Assembly (NCBI GenBank): GCA_029783825.1
Contig: JAREIK010000516.1
Span: 81,698-145,697 of the forward strand
DNA length: 64,000 nt
Direction: 5' to 3'
From: Sapria himalayana
Taxonomy: Eukaryota; Streptophyta; Magnoliopsida; Malpighiales; Rafflesiaceae
The notes beneath the pieces are model-generated. The model worked only from the letters and a program-made list of their open reading frames with translations. It was not told the DNA's origin and did not search any database. Shown one piece after another: positions 1-11,506 of this stretch. The stretch's first letter is position 1, and the number at the start of each line of letters is the position of its first letter. A program made the translations under genes and the position numbers.

Positions 1-723
1 TAAAAATTTAAAATTATACTGAATAAAAATTAAAATGAGATTTATGATTTATGATTAGTGTATACCAGTTTAATGATTTAAGTATTTAGAAGTTTTATCA
101 ATAGGAGTTTAGCGATTTATGTTTTTAGGCTTTTAGTGGTTTATAGGTTTTATTTAAAAAAGTAAATTAAGAAAAAAATTTCAATAATTTTTATCATTTT
201 CATTGGTTATATCATTTAAAAATATAATAATATTTAAAATTTTTTGAAATTTTAATACAATATTTTGTTATAATAATATTAATAATTATATATCATATAA
301 ATTCAATATAAATAATTTTATTGATAGATATTATAATAATGATCAAAAATTAAATTTATAAACTATTATTATTAAGATAGATATTAATTAAAAAATATTT
401 ACAAAACTCAAATTGATTCAAAATTAAAGTAACTTATATTACTTGATAATAATTTTTAATTTTTAAATTTATACTACTTTTATAAGCGTATATTTTTATT
501 AGATAAATAATATATTATTTAAATTACATTTGTCACACTCAATTTATTTTGTAAGAAATATTTCTAAATAAATACACTAATAAATAATTAAATTGAATAT
601 TTAAAAATATAATAAATAGCAATAAAAAATAGATTTATTAATTATTAAGTAGTATTTTGCGGTTTAATTCTTTATGTATTTAGTCATTACGGGGTTTAGG
701 AGTTTACTCATTTAAATTTATAT
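1..723. repeat. AT-rich satellite, 5' flank of hAT copy 1
   Basis: Part of the ~600-bp satellite. It contains one degenerate palindrome core (GGTTATATCA at 205-214) and telomere-like octamers at about 60-150 and 655-731. The stretch matches the flanks upstream of the other two hAT copies (27400-28040 and 58010-58683) nearly base for base, including the run that leads into the target site GCATTTAG at 724-731. I see no gene in it. Confidence 0.9.
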
Positions 724-731
724 GCATTTAG
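724..731. repeat. 8-bp target-site duplication of hAT copy 1, left copy
   Basis: GCATTTAG directly precedes the element end TAGGGCTGCTCA. The partner on the right, 4172-4179, reads GCATTGTG. Empty monomers carry GCATTTAGTGGTTTATAGG at this place, so the target is one octamer of the telomere-like tract. An 8-bp duplication is the hallmark of hAT insertion. Confidence 0.8.
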
Positions 732-905
732 TAGGGCTGCTCACGGGACTCGGAGATTCGCAACTCGAAACGAAGTCTTGTCCCGAAAGAATCGGGATGG
801 AAAAAAATTTGATGACTTTGACTTTTCCCGTCCCGTTCTGTCACGTATTTTTCTTTTGGGATGGTTTTGAATCTTAAGCAATATCGATCTCGAGAACCAT
901 CCCGT
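732..905. promoter_or_regulatory. GC-rich subterminal region of hAT copy 1
   Basis: An island of CCCGTCC, GGGAC and TCCCG motifs in both orientations, sharply different from the surrounding satellite. In hAT elements such subterminal motif clusters bind transposase (known for Ac). The matching 3' cluster is at about 4000-4165. The binding role is inferred from the family. Confidence 0.5.
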
Positions 906-1325
906 CCTAAAAAACCAATACTTAAACTAGGAATATATATATATATATATAACATGAAGATGCCACCAATTCCGCTACTGCCCATCCAATTCTAATGCCC
1001 CTATTGCTGTTCCTACTAGTTCTAGGCCACCTCACGCCATTTCGGCCATGTTCAGTTAGGTCCAGCCCTTGTCCGTCGCACTTCTGGTTGCCTCCCCTGT
1101 GTCTCAGATGCCACCAGCCTTTTGTTTTGTTTTTTTGACGAGAATTATGTGATTAATTATTATTATTATGTGTCTCAGTCAGTTTTTTTGAGTATTTGTT
1201 GTGGTGTTGTGGTTAGGTCGAATGAGTTGGATGAATGTGTTACAGTCAGTTTTGTAGAGCTTGCTTGTTTGAAATATTTATATGTATTCATGCTTAACAT
1301 ATCATATTACTTAATGGTAATGCAG

Positions 1326-3212
1326 ATGGCACAATCCAATCATCATCCTTTCACGAACCCTTTTATTGTTTCGGTAGGTTCTTCAATTCCACATGTAAAA
1401 GAAAGTCAAGGTACATCTGAACCTCAAGCTCATAAAAAGTATAAGTCTGCTGTTTGGGAAACGTATGAGATATTAGTTGATTCAGAAGGAAATGTAACTG
1501 GTAGGGCAGCTTGTATATGGTGTAGAAAATAATATTTTGCAAAAAGTAACTAGTAGGGAGGCTTTGGTGAAAATGATCATAAAAGATGAATTGCCTTTTT
1601 GTTTTGCTGAGAGGGATGAGTTCAAGTAGTTTTGTGAAGTTTGTGTTCCTCAATTTAAAATTCCATCTAGGCACCCCACACTAAGTCATTGTTTTTCTTT
1701 GTTTGTGAAGGAAAAGAAGAATTTATTTGATAGCATATCATCTCATTGTTGTAGAGTTTCATTGACTACCGACACTTGGACTAGCATTCAAAATTTGTCT
1801 TATATATGTTTGACTATTCATTTCATTGATTCTTAAAGGAATATGCATAAAAGGCTTTTGAACTTTTGTGTAATTAAAAGTCATTCTTGAGTTAATATTA
1901 GAACTACTATTGAGTTTTGCATGAATGAATGAGGTTTGAGAAAGTTGATGTGCATTACTGTTGACAATGCATCAAATAATGATGTTGTAGTTGAACAATT
2001 GAAAAAAAGGCTTGTGAAGAAAAGTGATGTACCTTTGAGAGGTGAGCATTTTCATATGAGATGTTGTGCTCATATCCTAAACTTAATTGTCAGAGATGGC
2101 ATTGCAGTAGTTGAGGATGCTATTCAAAAAATTAGAGGTGTGGTGAAATATGTGAGGAGCAGTCCTAAAAGATTAGATATGTTTAAGTTATATGTTGAAG
2201 AAGCAAACTTGACATCTTGATCTTCATTGCAATTAGACTATCCTACAAGATGGAATTCAACTTATTTGATGCATAAACTGATATAAAATATCAAAAAGAA
2301 TTTGATAAGTTGGAGGATAAAGACAAAAGGTTTTTGAAGGAGTTTGGTTCAAATGTTCCAACTGAGCGAGACTAAACAAACGCCAAAATTTTGTCTCGTT
2401 TCTTGAAAACATTTTTTGAGGTAACTTGTAAATTTTCTGGCTCATAATATTCTACCTCTAGTGTTTATTTTCCTTAGATTATTTCAATTTTCGAAAAAAA
2501 ATTGAGCTCTGTGAAAATAGTAGATATCAATGGTGTCTGAAATGGGTATGAAAATGAGGCATAAATTCAACAAATATTGGGGTCTCTTTCAGTCAACAAA
2601 TATTATGCTTTTTGTAGCTAGTAGTGTTGGATCCAAGATATAAGCTCAAATATCTCAAATTTAAGTACACTTAGCATTATGGAGAGGAATTGGTTAAAAA
2701 TTTGGTGAAAAAGGTTATAAATGCTTTAAATGAGATGATGGATGATTATAAAGATTTAAATGAAGATCTATCAAAAGAAGATGATTTCTATTCTAGTGTG
2801 TTGAAGAAAAATGATGATTTCTTTGATGGTAGTGATACTTATGTTGATGATTTTTTTGTTGAATTGGGGAAAGAACAAGAAGTTGCAGCTTTGGAAGAGT
2901 TGGATAGGTACTTGGAGGATAAACTTTAAAAAATAGAATTGATTTTGATCTTCTAAACAGGTGGGAGGTAAATGAGGTTAGGTATCCTTCTTTGGCAAAT
3001 GTTGCAAGGAATGTATTTGCTATCCAAGCATTTAATGTGTCCTACGAATCTACATTTAGCAATGGGGGGAGAACTTTAGATAAATTTAGGAGTTCTTTAA
3101 CACATATTATAGTTGAAGTTCTCATATGTTTACAAGATTGGATGAGAAGCTCAAACAAACCTATTGAAATTGAAGAATTAGTTCAAGAACTTGATGAAAA
3201 TGAATCAGGTTA
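1326..3212 (+). pseudogene. hAT transposase pseudogene, copy 1 (BED finger, RNase H-like core, C-terminal dimerisation domain)
   Basis: The start ATG at 1326 follows an acceptor-like TGCAG and opens the segment MAQSNHHPF. The BED zinc-finger remnant (ending CIWCRK, the C-x2-C pair) is stopped at 1530-1532. The core resumes in another frame from about 1555: first catalytic Asp in LTTDTWTS (codon 1771), second in TVDNASNND (codon 1963), then CAHILNL. Stops in this frame lie at 1627, 1834, 1888, 1930 and 2217, and a one-base deletion at about 2271 shifts the frame within the RW-motif region. The acidic linker is open at 2690-2929. The C-terminal dimerisation segment (2992-3213) keeps the third acidic residue in SYESTFS (codon 3046). 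Family: Ac-like hAT, related to plant RICESLEEPER/DAYSLEEPER proteins. Clearly non-functional. Confidence 0.9.
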
Positions 3213-4171
3213 GGATACAAATCTTGTAAATTTTATTTTCACTTTTACTTATTTTATTCATTCAATTTAATAAAAATATGGTTCAATTACATTTTTCAGA
3301 GGGGTCACAAGATCCAAATATTCTTCCAACTATAGTTGGCCAACTAAATTTGGAATGGGTGTATTATATTTTATAAGGCAATATTTTGTTTTTTATTAAT
3401 CTTTCATCTTAGAAATTTATGTCTACATGATTAACACGTTTTCATCTTTGGTTATCCTTCTACAGTGGAGAAAAAAAGGGAGGAGTTGTAGAAGAGATAA
3501 TTAATTGGGTTTGGATTTTCGTTGATGTTCAGTGACGGACCTTTGAAATGATTATTATCATGGTTATTATTAGTTGTATTTTTTGTTATATAAAGCTGCC
3601 TAATTTTAGCAATTACTTAAATAGTAATAGCTTCTACCAATGATTGTGGTCATCTTTAGCTATTCCTTAATATTTTAAGTAATTGTTTAAAAAATGTAGT
3701 ATTGCTATTATGGTTAACTTTCACTCGACTGAACAAAGCCAACTTATGAAAAAACAAAGAACCAAATTAAGCACACAACTCGGTCCCGTTCTATTTAAAT
3801 TTCTATCCTTTTATGCACATCAAAGCTTTTGACAAGGTAATGGAAGTCGTTTGCGGTATTCATCCTATTTGACAAAACAAAATTGGCCCAATTTGAGTTT
3901 GAAATAAACTTAACTAAGGAATGATAAATGGTACAACAAAAGGTTTCGATATGAACTAACTTGGCCGGTTTGAAAAAAATAAATTGAAAAAAATGTCAGA
4001 ACTACGTTCTGTTCCTGAACCATTTTATCCTACCCATAATCCCTGATCTTCGTCCCATCCCGTCCTTATATTTTCAACCTATGGGATGTCTGGATCTTCA
4101 AAAAAAAATCTCCGAACTATGGGAAGGGACTGGGGATTTGTAATCCCCATCTCAATCCATGAGCACCCATA
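3213..4171 (+). other. 3' non-coding region of hAT copy 1
   Basis: About 960 bp between the last coding remnant and the right terminus. GT...AG pairs that could be introns flank conserved short segments (acceptor-like TTTTTCAG before AGGGGTCACAAG at about 3300, and CTACAG before TGGAG at about 3464). A decayed hairpin of the type intact in copies 2 and 3 lies at about 3608-3633. The final 170 bp is the right GC-rich subterminal region. Confidence 0.6.
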
Positions 4172-4179
4172 GCATTGTG
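4172..4179. repeat. 8-bp target-site duplication of hAT copy 1, right copy
   Basis: GCATTGTG, two mismatches from the left copy GCATTTAG. It is followed by TGGTTTATTG, which continues the interrupted satellite octamer tract. Confidence 0.75.
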
Positions 4180-4239
4180 TGGTTTATTGTTTTTATTTAA
4201 AAAATAAAATAACAAAAAATTTATTTTTATTATTTTTTG

Positions 4240-4271
4240 ATATTTTCAAAGGTTATAACCTTTGAAAATAT
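4240..4271. repeat. Perfect 32-bp palindrome, reference copy of the satellite box
   Basis: The core CAAAGGTTATAACCTTTG is centred between 4255 and 4256. Symmetry continues without a mismatch to 32 bp. An equal copy is at 5590-5621, and most of the 71 copies keep the central 18-20 bp. It is the most conserved segment of the monomer and holds much of its G+C. The function is unknown; a dimeric DNA-binding protein site or a cruciform-forming element are the obvious options. Confidence 0.9.
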
Positions 4272-6793
4272 AATAATTTTTTAATTTTTTTCAAATATGA
4301 ATACAATATTTAGTTATACTAATCATTATATTTATATATTATATAAATTCAATATAAACAATTTTATTGATAAATATTTTAATAATAATCAAAAAATAAA
4401 TTAATAATCCATTAATAATAAGATAGATTTTAATTAAAATAAAATTACAAAACTTAAAATGATTCAGAAGCAAAGAAAAATATATTACTATATAATAATT
4501 TTTTGTTTTGAATTTTTTCTCATTTTAATAAGTATATCTATATTTTTTTAATGAAAAATAATTTATATAAATTATATTTGTCTAACTCATAATTTATTTT
4601 GTATTTAATATTTATATATAAATAAACAAATAAATAATTAAAATAAATATTTAAAATTATAATGAAAAAAAAATGGGATTTATTATTATTATTTATTATT
4701 TAGGGATACCGGTTTAATTTTTATTAGATCCATATCACTAATAATTTATTTTGTAATTAATATTTCTATAAAAATAAACTGTTAAATAATTAAAATAAAA
4801 CTTTAAAATTATACTGAATAAAAATTAAAATGAGATTTAAGATTTATTATTAATGTATACCAGTTTAATAGTTTAAGTAATTATAGGTTTTGTCGTTAGG
4901 AGTTTAGTGATTTATTTTTTTTAGGCTTTTAGTGGTTTATAAGTTTTATATAAAAAAATAAAATAACAAAAAAAATTTCTTTAATCTGTTATCATTTTCA
5001 TAGGTTATAACCTTTTAAAATATAATAATATTTACAATTTTTTGAAATGTGAATACAATATTTAGTTTTAATAATATTAATAATTATATATCAAATAAAT
5101 TCAATATAAACAATTTTATTGATAGATAATATAATAATGATAAAAAATTAAATTAATAAACTATCAATAAAAAGATAGATATTAATTAAAAAATTCTTAC
5201 AAAACCCAAATTGATTCAAACTTAAAGTTAAATATATTATTGGTTAATAATTTTTAATTTTTAAATTTCTACTTCTTTTATAAGCGTATATTTTTTTTTA
5301 TTAAAAATAAATTAATTAAATTATATTTGTCGCACTCATACTTTATTTTGTAATAAATATTTCTATAAAAATAAACTAATAAATAATTAAAATGAATATT
5401 TAAAATTATAATAAATAGAAATAAAAATTTGATTTATTAATTATTAAGTAGTATAAAGCATTTTAATGGTTTATGTATTTAGCCATTATGGGGTTTAAAA
5501 GTTTACTGATTTAACTGTGTATGTATTTAGTGGTTTATAGGATTTATTTAAGAAAAAAAATAACAAAAAATTATTTTTATTATTTTTTGATATTTTCAAA
5601 GGTTATAACCTTTGAAAATATAATAATTTTTAAATTTTTTCAAAAGTGAATAAATATTTATTTATAATAATCATAATAATTATATATCATATAAATTCAA
5701 TTTAAACAATTTTATTGATAGATATTCTAATAATTATCAAAAAATAAATTAAAAATTTATTATGAATAAGATTAATATTACATAAATTATAATATCAAAA
5801 CTTAAAATGATTCAGAAGTAAAGCAAAATATATTACTTAATTAAAATAATTTGTTTGTAAATTTTTATTCTTTTTATAAGCTTATCTATTTTTTGATGAA
5901 AAATAATTTTTATAAATTATATTTTTAACTTATAATTTATTTTATAATTAAAACATATATATATATATATAACTAAACAATCAAAATGAATTATTAAAAT
6001 TATAATGAAAACAAATAAAAATGAGATTTATTAATTATTATTTAGGTTATACCCGTTTAAATGATTATCTATATAGGGGTATAGGGATTTTGTAGTTTAA
6101 TGATTTAAGTGTTTAGGCATTTAGTGTTTTATAGGTTTTATTTAAAAAATGAAATAATAAAAAAAATATATATTTTTGTTTTTTCACATGTTCAAATGTT
6201 ATAATCTTTAAAAATATAATAATTTTAAATTTTTTTTCAAAAGTGAATAAAATATTTAGTTATAATTATTATTATTTCTATATAATATATAAATTAAATA
6301 TAAATATTTTTATTGAAAGACATTCTAATAATGATCAAAAAATAAATTAATAATCTATGATTAATAAGTTAGATATCAATTAAAATATAATTACAAAACC
6401 TAAAATGATTCAGAAATAAAGTAAAATATATTACCATATAATAATTTTTTGTTTTTAATTTTTTTCTTCTTTTAATAAGTTTCTCTATATTTTTTTGCTG
6501 AAAAATAATTTATATAAATTATATTTGTGTAACTTAAATTTATTTTGTAATTAATATTTATATAAAAATAAACAAATAAATAATTAAAATAAATATTTAA
6601 AATTATATTGAAAAAAATAAAAATGAGATTTATTATTTATTATTTAGAATATACCGGATTTAAAAATTCATCTATTTAGGGTTTTCGAGATTTAGAACTT
6701 ATTGATTTAAGTATTTAGGCATTTAATGGTTTATAGCTTTTATTTAAACAATGATATAACAAAAAATTTATTTTTGATATTTTTTGAAATTTT

Positions 6794-6809
6794 CAAATGT
6801 CAACATTTG
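6794..6809. repeat. Satellite palindrome variant with paired changes
   Basis: CAAATGT-CA-ACATTTG replaces CAAAGGTTATAACCTTTG. The left-arm GG-to-TG change is mirrored by CC-to-CA in the right arm, so dyad symmetry is kept although the sequence has changed. Confidence 0.8.
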
Positions 6810-9800
6810 ATAATATAATAATTTTAAAATTTTTTAAAAATGTGAATAAAATATTTAGTAATAATAATTATTATAACTATATATAATATAAACTAAATAT
6901 AAACAATTTTATTGATAATATTATATCAATTATCAAAAAATAAATTAATAAACTATTATTAATATGTAGATATAAATTAAAATATAATTAAAAAACCTAA
7001 AATGATTCAAAATCAAAGTAAAATTTATTACTAAATAATTATTTTTTTTAGATTCTGCATCATTTTATTAGCTTATATATTTTTTTGTTGAAAAATATAT
7101 TATTTAAATTATATTTGTAACTCATAATTTATTTTAAAATTAATATTTATATAAATTATTTAAATTATATTTAAAGTTTATGAGTTTAAAGGTTTAGGTA
7201 TTTAGGGGCTTCGGGGTTTAGGAGTTTAGAGATTTATGTATTTAGACATTTAATGGTTTATAAGTTTTATTTAAACAATGACATAACAAAAAAATTATTT
7301 TTGTTATTTTATCTCATTTTTGTAGGTTATATCCTTTGAAAATATAACAATTTTAAAATTTTTTTATATGTGAATACTATATTTAGTTATGATAATCTTA
7401 ATAATTATATATCATGTTAATTCAATATAAACAATTATATTGATAGATATTATATTAATGATAAAAAAATAAATTAATAAACTATTATTAAATAGATAGA
7501 TATTTTTTAAAATATATTTGCAAAACGTAAATTTATTCAAAATAGATGTAAAATATAAAACTAAATAATAATTTTTTTGATGTTTAGCTTCTTTTTATAA
7601 GTTTATATTTTTTGTTATTAAAAGTTAATTATTTAAATTATATTTGTCTTCCACATAATTTATTTTGAATTTATAATTATATAAAAATAAACTAATAAAT
7701 ACTTAAAATGAATATTTAAATTTGTAATGAATACAAATAAAATTGAGATTTATTATTTATTATTCGAAATATACTAGTTTAATGGTTTAAGTATTTAGGT
7801 GTTTGGGGTTTAGTGATTTAAGTGTTTAGGACTTTAGTGATTTATAGTTTTTTTTTAAGATTGAAAAAATAAAAAATTATATTTTTTGATTTTTTTTTAA
7901 TATTTGAAGGTTATAACCTTTGAAAATATAATAATTTTTAATTATATTTAAATAATAATATAATATTTAGTTATAATATTCTTAATAATTATATATAATG
8001 TAATCTCAATATAAATAATTTTATTAATAGATATTATAATAATGATCAAAACAAAATTAATAAACTATTATTAATAAGAATGATATAAATTAAAATATAA
8101 TTGCAAAAACTAAAATGATTCAAAATCAAAATAAAATATATTACAAATTAATAAATTTTTGTTTTTAAAATTTTGCCTCTTTTTATAAGCATATATATAT
8201 TTTTTTTGATAAAAATAAATTATATAAATTAGATCTATCTCACTTATAATTTATTTTGTAATTAATCTTTCTATAAAAATAAATTGATAAATAATTGAAA
8301 TTAATATTTAAATTTATAATGATTACTATTAAAACTGAGATTTATGATTTATTATTTAGACTATACTAATTTAATGTTTTAAGTATTTATGGGCTTCGGG
8401 GTTTAATAGTTTAGACATTTTAGTATTTAGTCATTTAGGGGTTTATATGTTTTATATAAAAAATAAAATAACAAAAAGTTTATTTTTATTATTTTTTCTC
8501 ATTTTTGAAGGTTATAACCTTTAAAAATATAATAATTTTTAAATTTTTTTTTGAAAAGTGAATACAATATGAAGTTATAATAATTTAATAATTATATATA
8601 ATATAAATTCAATATAAACTATTTTATTGATATTTATTATAATAATGATCATAAAAAAGTAATAACCAATTATTAATAAGATAAATATTGTTTAAAATAT
8701 ATTTTCATAACCTAAAATGACTGAAAATAAAAAAGAAAATTTTTACGAAATATTAATTTTAAATTTTTAAAATTTTGTATCCATTTATAAGCCTATATAT
8801 GGTTTGATGAAAAATAAATTATTTAAATTATATTTGTCTCATTAATAATTTTTTTTAATTTATATTTCAATAAAATTAAACTAATAAATAATTAAAATGT
8901 ATATTTAAAATTATAATGAATACTAATAAAAATGAGATTTTTGATTTATTATATATGGTATACCGTTTTAATGGTTTGATTATTTAGGTGTTTTGTCGTT
9001 TAGGAGTTTAGCAATTTTTGTTTTTAGGCATTTAGTGGTTTATAGGGTTTATTTATATAATAAAAATCTAAAATTATATTTTTGATTTTTTTTGATTTTC
9101 AAAGGTTATAACCTTTGAAAATAAAATAATTTAAAAATTTTTTGAAATGTGATACCATTGTAATTATATTAATCTTACTAATTATATATCATATAAATTC
9201 AATATAAATAATTTTAATGATAGATATTATAATAATGATCAGAAATTAAATTAATAAACTATTATTAATAATATAAATATTAATTAAAATATATTTACAT
9301 ACCAAAAAAATGATTCAAAATCAAATCAAAATATATTACTAAATAATAATATTTAATTTTTTAATTTTCCTTCTATTTATAAGCTTATATTTTTTTATTA
9401 AAATATATTATTTAAATAATATTTGTCTCACTAGAAATTTATTTTGTAATTAATTTTTATAAAAAATTAAAGTATAAAAAATTAAAATGAAGATTAAAAA
9501 TTATAATAAATAGAAATAAAAATGAGATTTATTATTTATTATTTATTATTTATTATTTATTAAGTAGTATATAGCTGTTAAAAGGTTTATGTATTTAGGG
9601 GTTTCAAGATTGATGAGCTTACTGATTTAAGTAAGTAAGAATTTAATGATATATAGATTTTATTTAAAAAATGAAATAACAAAAAATTTATTTTTATTAT
9701 TTTTTCTAATTTTTAAGGTTATAACCTTTGAAAATATAATAATTTTTAAATTTTTTTCAAAAGTGAGTTCAATATTTAGTTATAATAATCATTATATTTA

Positions 9801-11392
9801 TATATCATATAAATTCAATATAAAATATTTTATTGATAAATATTCTAATAATGATGAAAAAATAACTAATTAATCTATTATTAATAAGATAGATATCAAT
9901 TAAAATATATTTACAAAACCTAAAATGATTGAGAAGCAAAGCAAAATATATTACTATATAATAATTTTTTGTTTTGAAATTTTTTTTTACCTTTTAAAAA
10001 GTTTATCTATATAATTTGATGAAAAATAATTTATATAAATTAAATTTGGGTAACTCATTATTTATTTTGAAATTAATATTTATATAAAAATAAACAAATA
10101 AATAATAAAATTTAATATTTAAAAAAAATGAAAAAAAATGAGATTTATTCTTTATTATTTAGGATACCAGTTTAATTTAAATTAGATCTGTCTCACTAAT
10201 AATTTATTTTGTAATTAATATTTATATAAAAATAAACTGATAAATAATTAAAATAAAAATAAAAATTATACTGAATAATTATAATTATTTATTTTATTCC
10301 TCTCTCAATTCTAGAATAATTGCTAAAGCTCTAACCAAAATAATATGAGCTTTTACTTATCTCTATTATGTCTCAAATTATTTGATGTTGAATCACTGGG
10401 CAATCAAAGGTAATTTGACTCATTTACGCTAACAGACTAAACAAAAGTTGTACCCCTATGTGTTGAAATTGCTAGTTGTTGAGGATGCTATTTATATTGA
10501 TTATTGTAATTTCTTCTAAAATATCTCTAATGCACGCACTTAAAGAAATTTTTTTAAAACATAGTTCACCTCTAAAAAAATAACCACATTGTAGCCTATT
10601 AGAACAAACTAGCCCCAGGGCGGTTTGAGCAGGGCAAGAAGTATGGGCTCTCTTTCAATCAATAATCAAAAAATTTATTTTAATGGCAAATCTAAGCCCT
10701 TTTTTTTATCCTCATAGATATGAAAAGTATCATTTCTTTCTTTTTTTATTAAATGAGTTATGTATACAAGCTCACCATACCTAAAAAGGTATAAATGAAT
10801 CATATTCAAATGTATAAAAGGTTTTTATCATTGCTCAAAATATTAGTCTTGCAATTGACACTTGATGTCACAAATCAAAGGAAAAAGCCATAGTGATATT
10901 TCCAATCCCAAGAATTTTAGCTATAGAAAGTTATAAAGAGTAGCACTCGAGCTTTAACTATTTCTAGGGTCATGACTTTTTCTCTTGAGGAAAGTCCAAA
11001 GTTACAATCATTCCTAGTGCAATGACTTTATAATATAAAGATAAAATACACAAGCTATGGTCATATATAATACAGTGATCCAGTATTATAGTGATTAAAT
11101 ATGTATTAATGTTCAATCTTAGTGCCATAAAAATATGTTCAACAAAGAGACAAGTTATGGCATATTCTAATCGATATGATTTTGTGTTCTAGAGATAAAA
11201 TATACAATCATGACCATTGCTAATTCTACAATAATCTAAAGCAAGAAAGAGACCGAATCCATGACTCACCCCTTGAGTCATGACTTTTTGTTACATTTAC
11301 AAAAAGATAAATCTGTGACATTCCTAGAAGTTGTGAATTTCAATTTAAATTTAACACTTTGTCATTTGATTCTAAAAGTTAAAAACATGAGA

Positions 11393-11469
11393 TTTAGGAT
11401 TTAGAATTTATGGGTTAGGGTTATAGTTTATAGTTTAAGGTTTAGGAATTAAAGTTTAGGGTTTAATGT
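11393..11469 (+). repeat. Degenerate interstitial telomere-like tract (7-bp period), block B copy 1
   Basis: Eleven consecutive heptamers keep the 7-bp register of the plant telomere unit TTTAGGG. Examples are TTTAGGA at 11393, GTTAGGG at 11414 and TTAGGGT at 11456. The register differs from the 8-bp octamers of the satellite. The tract abuts a poly(T) run at 11469. Confidence 0.75.
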
Positions 11470-11506
11470 TTTTTTTGTTTTTTTTTTGTAAAATACACAC
11501 TTTATT
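11469..11506 (-). terminator. Minus-strand poly(A) signal and poly(A) tail, block B copy 1
   Basis: On the minus strand AATAAA (11501-11506) is followed after about a dozen bases by an A-rich run (plus-strand T run, 11469-11487). This spacing is that of a polyadenylated transcript 3' end, which suggests that 11470-12757 includes a retroposed RNA or the 3' end of a retroelement transcribed leftwards. The same arrangement is present in copy 2. Confidence 0.5.

Larger units (their letters stand above)
732..4171 (+). mobile_element. hAT (Ac-like) DNA transposon, copy 1, inactive
   Basis: About 3.44 kb with short imperfect terminal inverted repeats. The left end is TAGGGCTGCTCACGGGAC; the right end, read on the minus strand, is TATGGGTGCTCATGG. 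An 8-bp target-site duplication flanks the element. Order inside: GC-rich subterminal region (732-905), TA microsatellite (932-951), untranslated leader (952-1325), ruined transposase on the plus strand (1326-3212), non-coding 3' region. Compared with copies 2 and 3 it has lost about 78 bp just after the start codon, at a repeated AATCCA, and about 165 bp at 1545-1553 across the end of the BED finger. It cannot encode transposase. It could in principle be mobilised in trans, but the right terminus has drifted. Confidence 0.9.
4180..10277. repeat. AT-rich satellite block (about 10 monomers)
   Basis: Palindrome cores start at 4251, 5003, 5601, 6197, 6799, 7324, 7909, 8510, 9104 and 9717. The spacings are 752, 598, 596, 602, 525, 585, 601, 594 and 613. 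The first monomer is the long type, with an extra ~150-bp segment marked by CACTAATAATTTATTTTG at about 4736. The short type (525 bp, marked by GTTTATGAGTTTAAAGG near 7176) is followed by a type whose header starts TTATTCGAAATATAC, then one with GGGCTTCGGGG (8388). The same order recurs later in the window. Open frames here (for example 9646-9873) are compositional accidents. Confidence 0.92.

Noticed and set aside
9646..9873. Plus-strand open frames across the palindrome (9646-9873, 20508-20699, 41301-41552)
   Set aside because: Present only where chance indels remove stops; not kept in neighbouring monomers.
4180..10277. CRISPR-like array because of regularly spaced palindromic repeats
   Set aside because: The spacing is about 600 bp and the 'spacers' are themselves repeated satellite, in a plant nuclear context.
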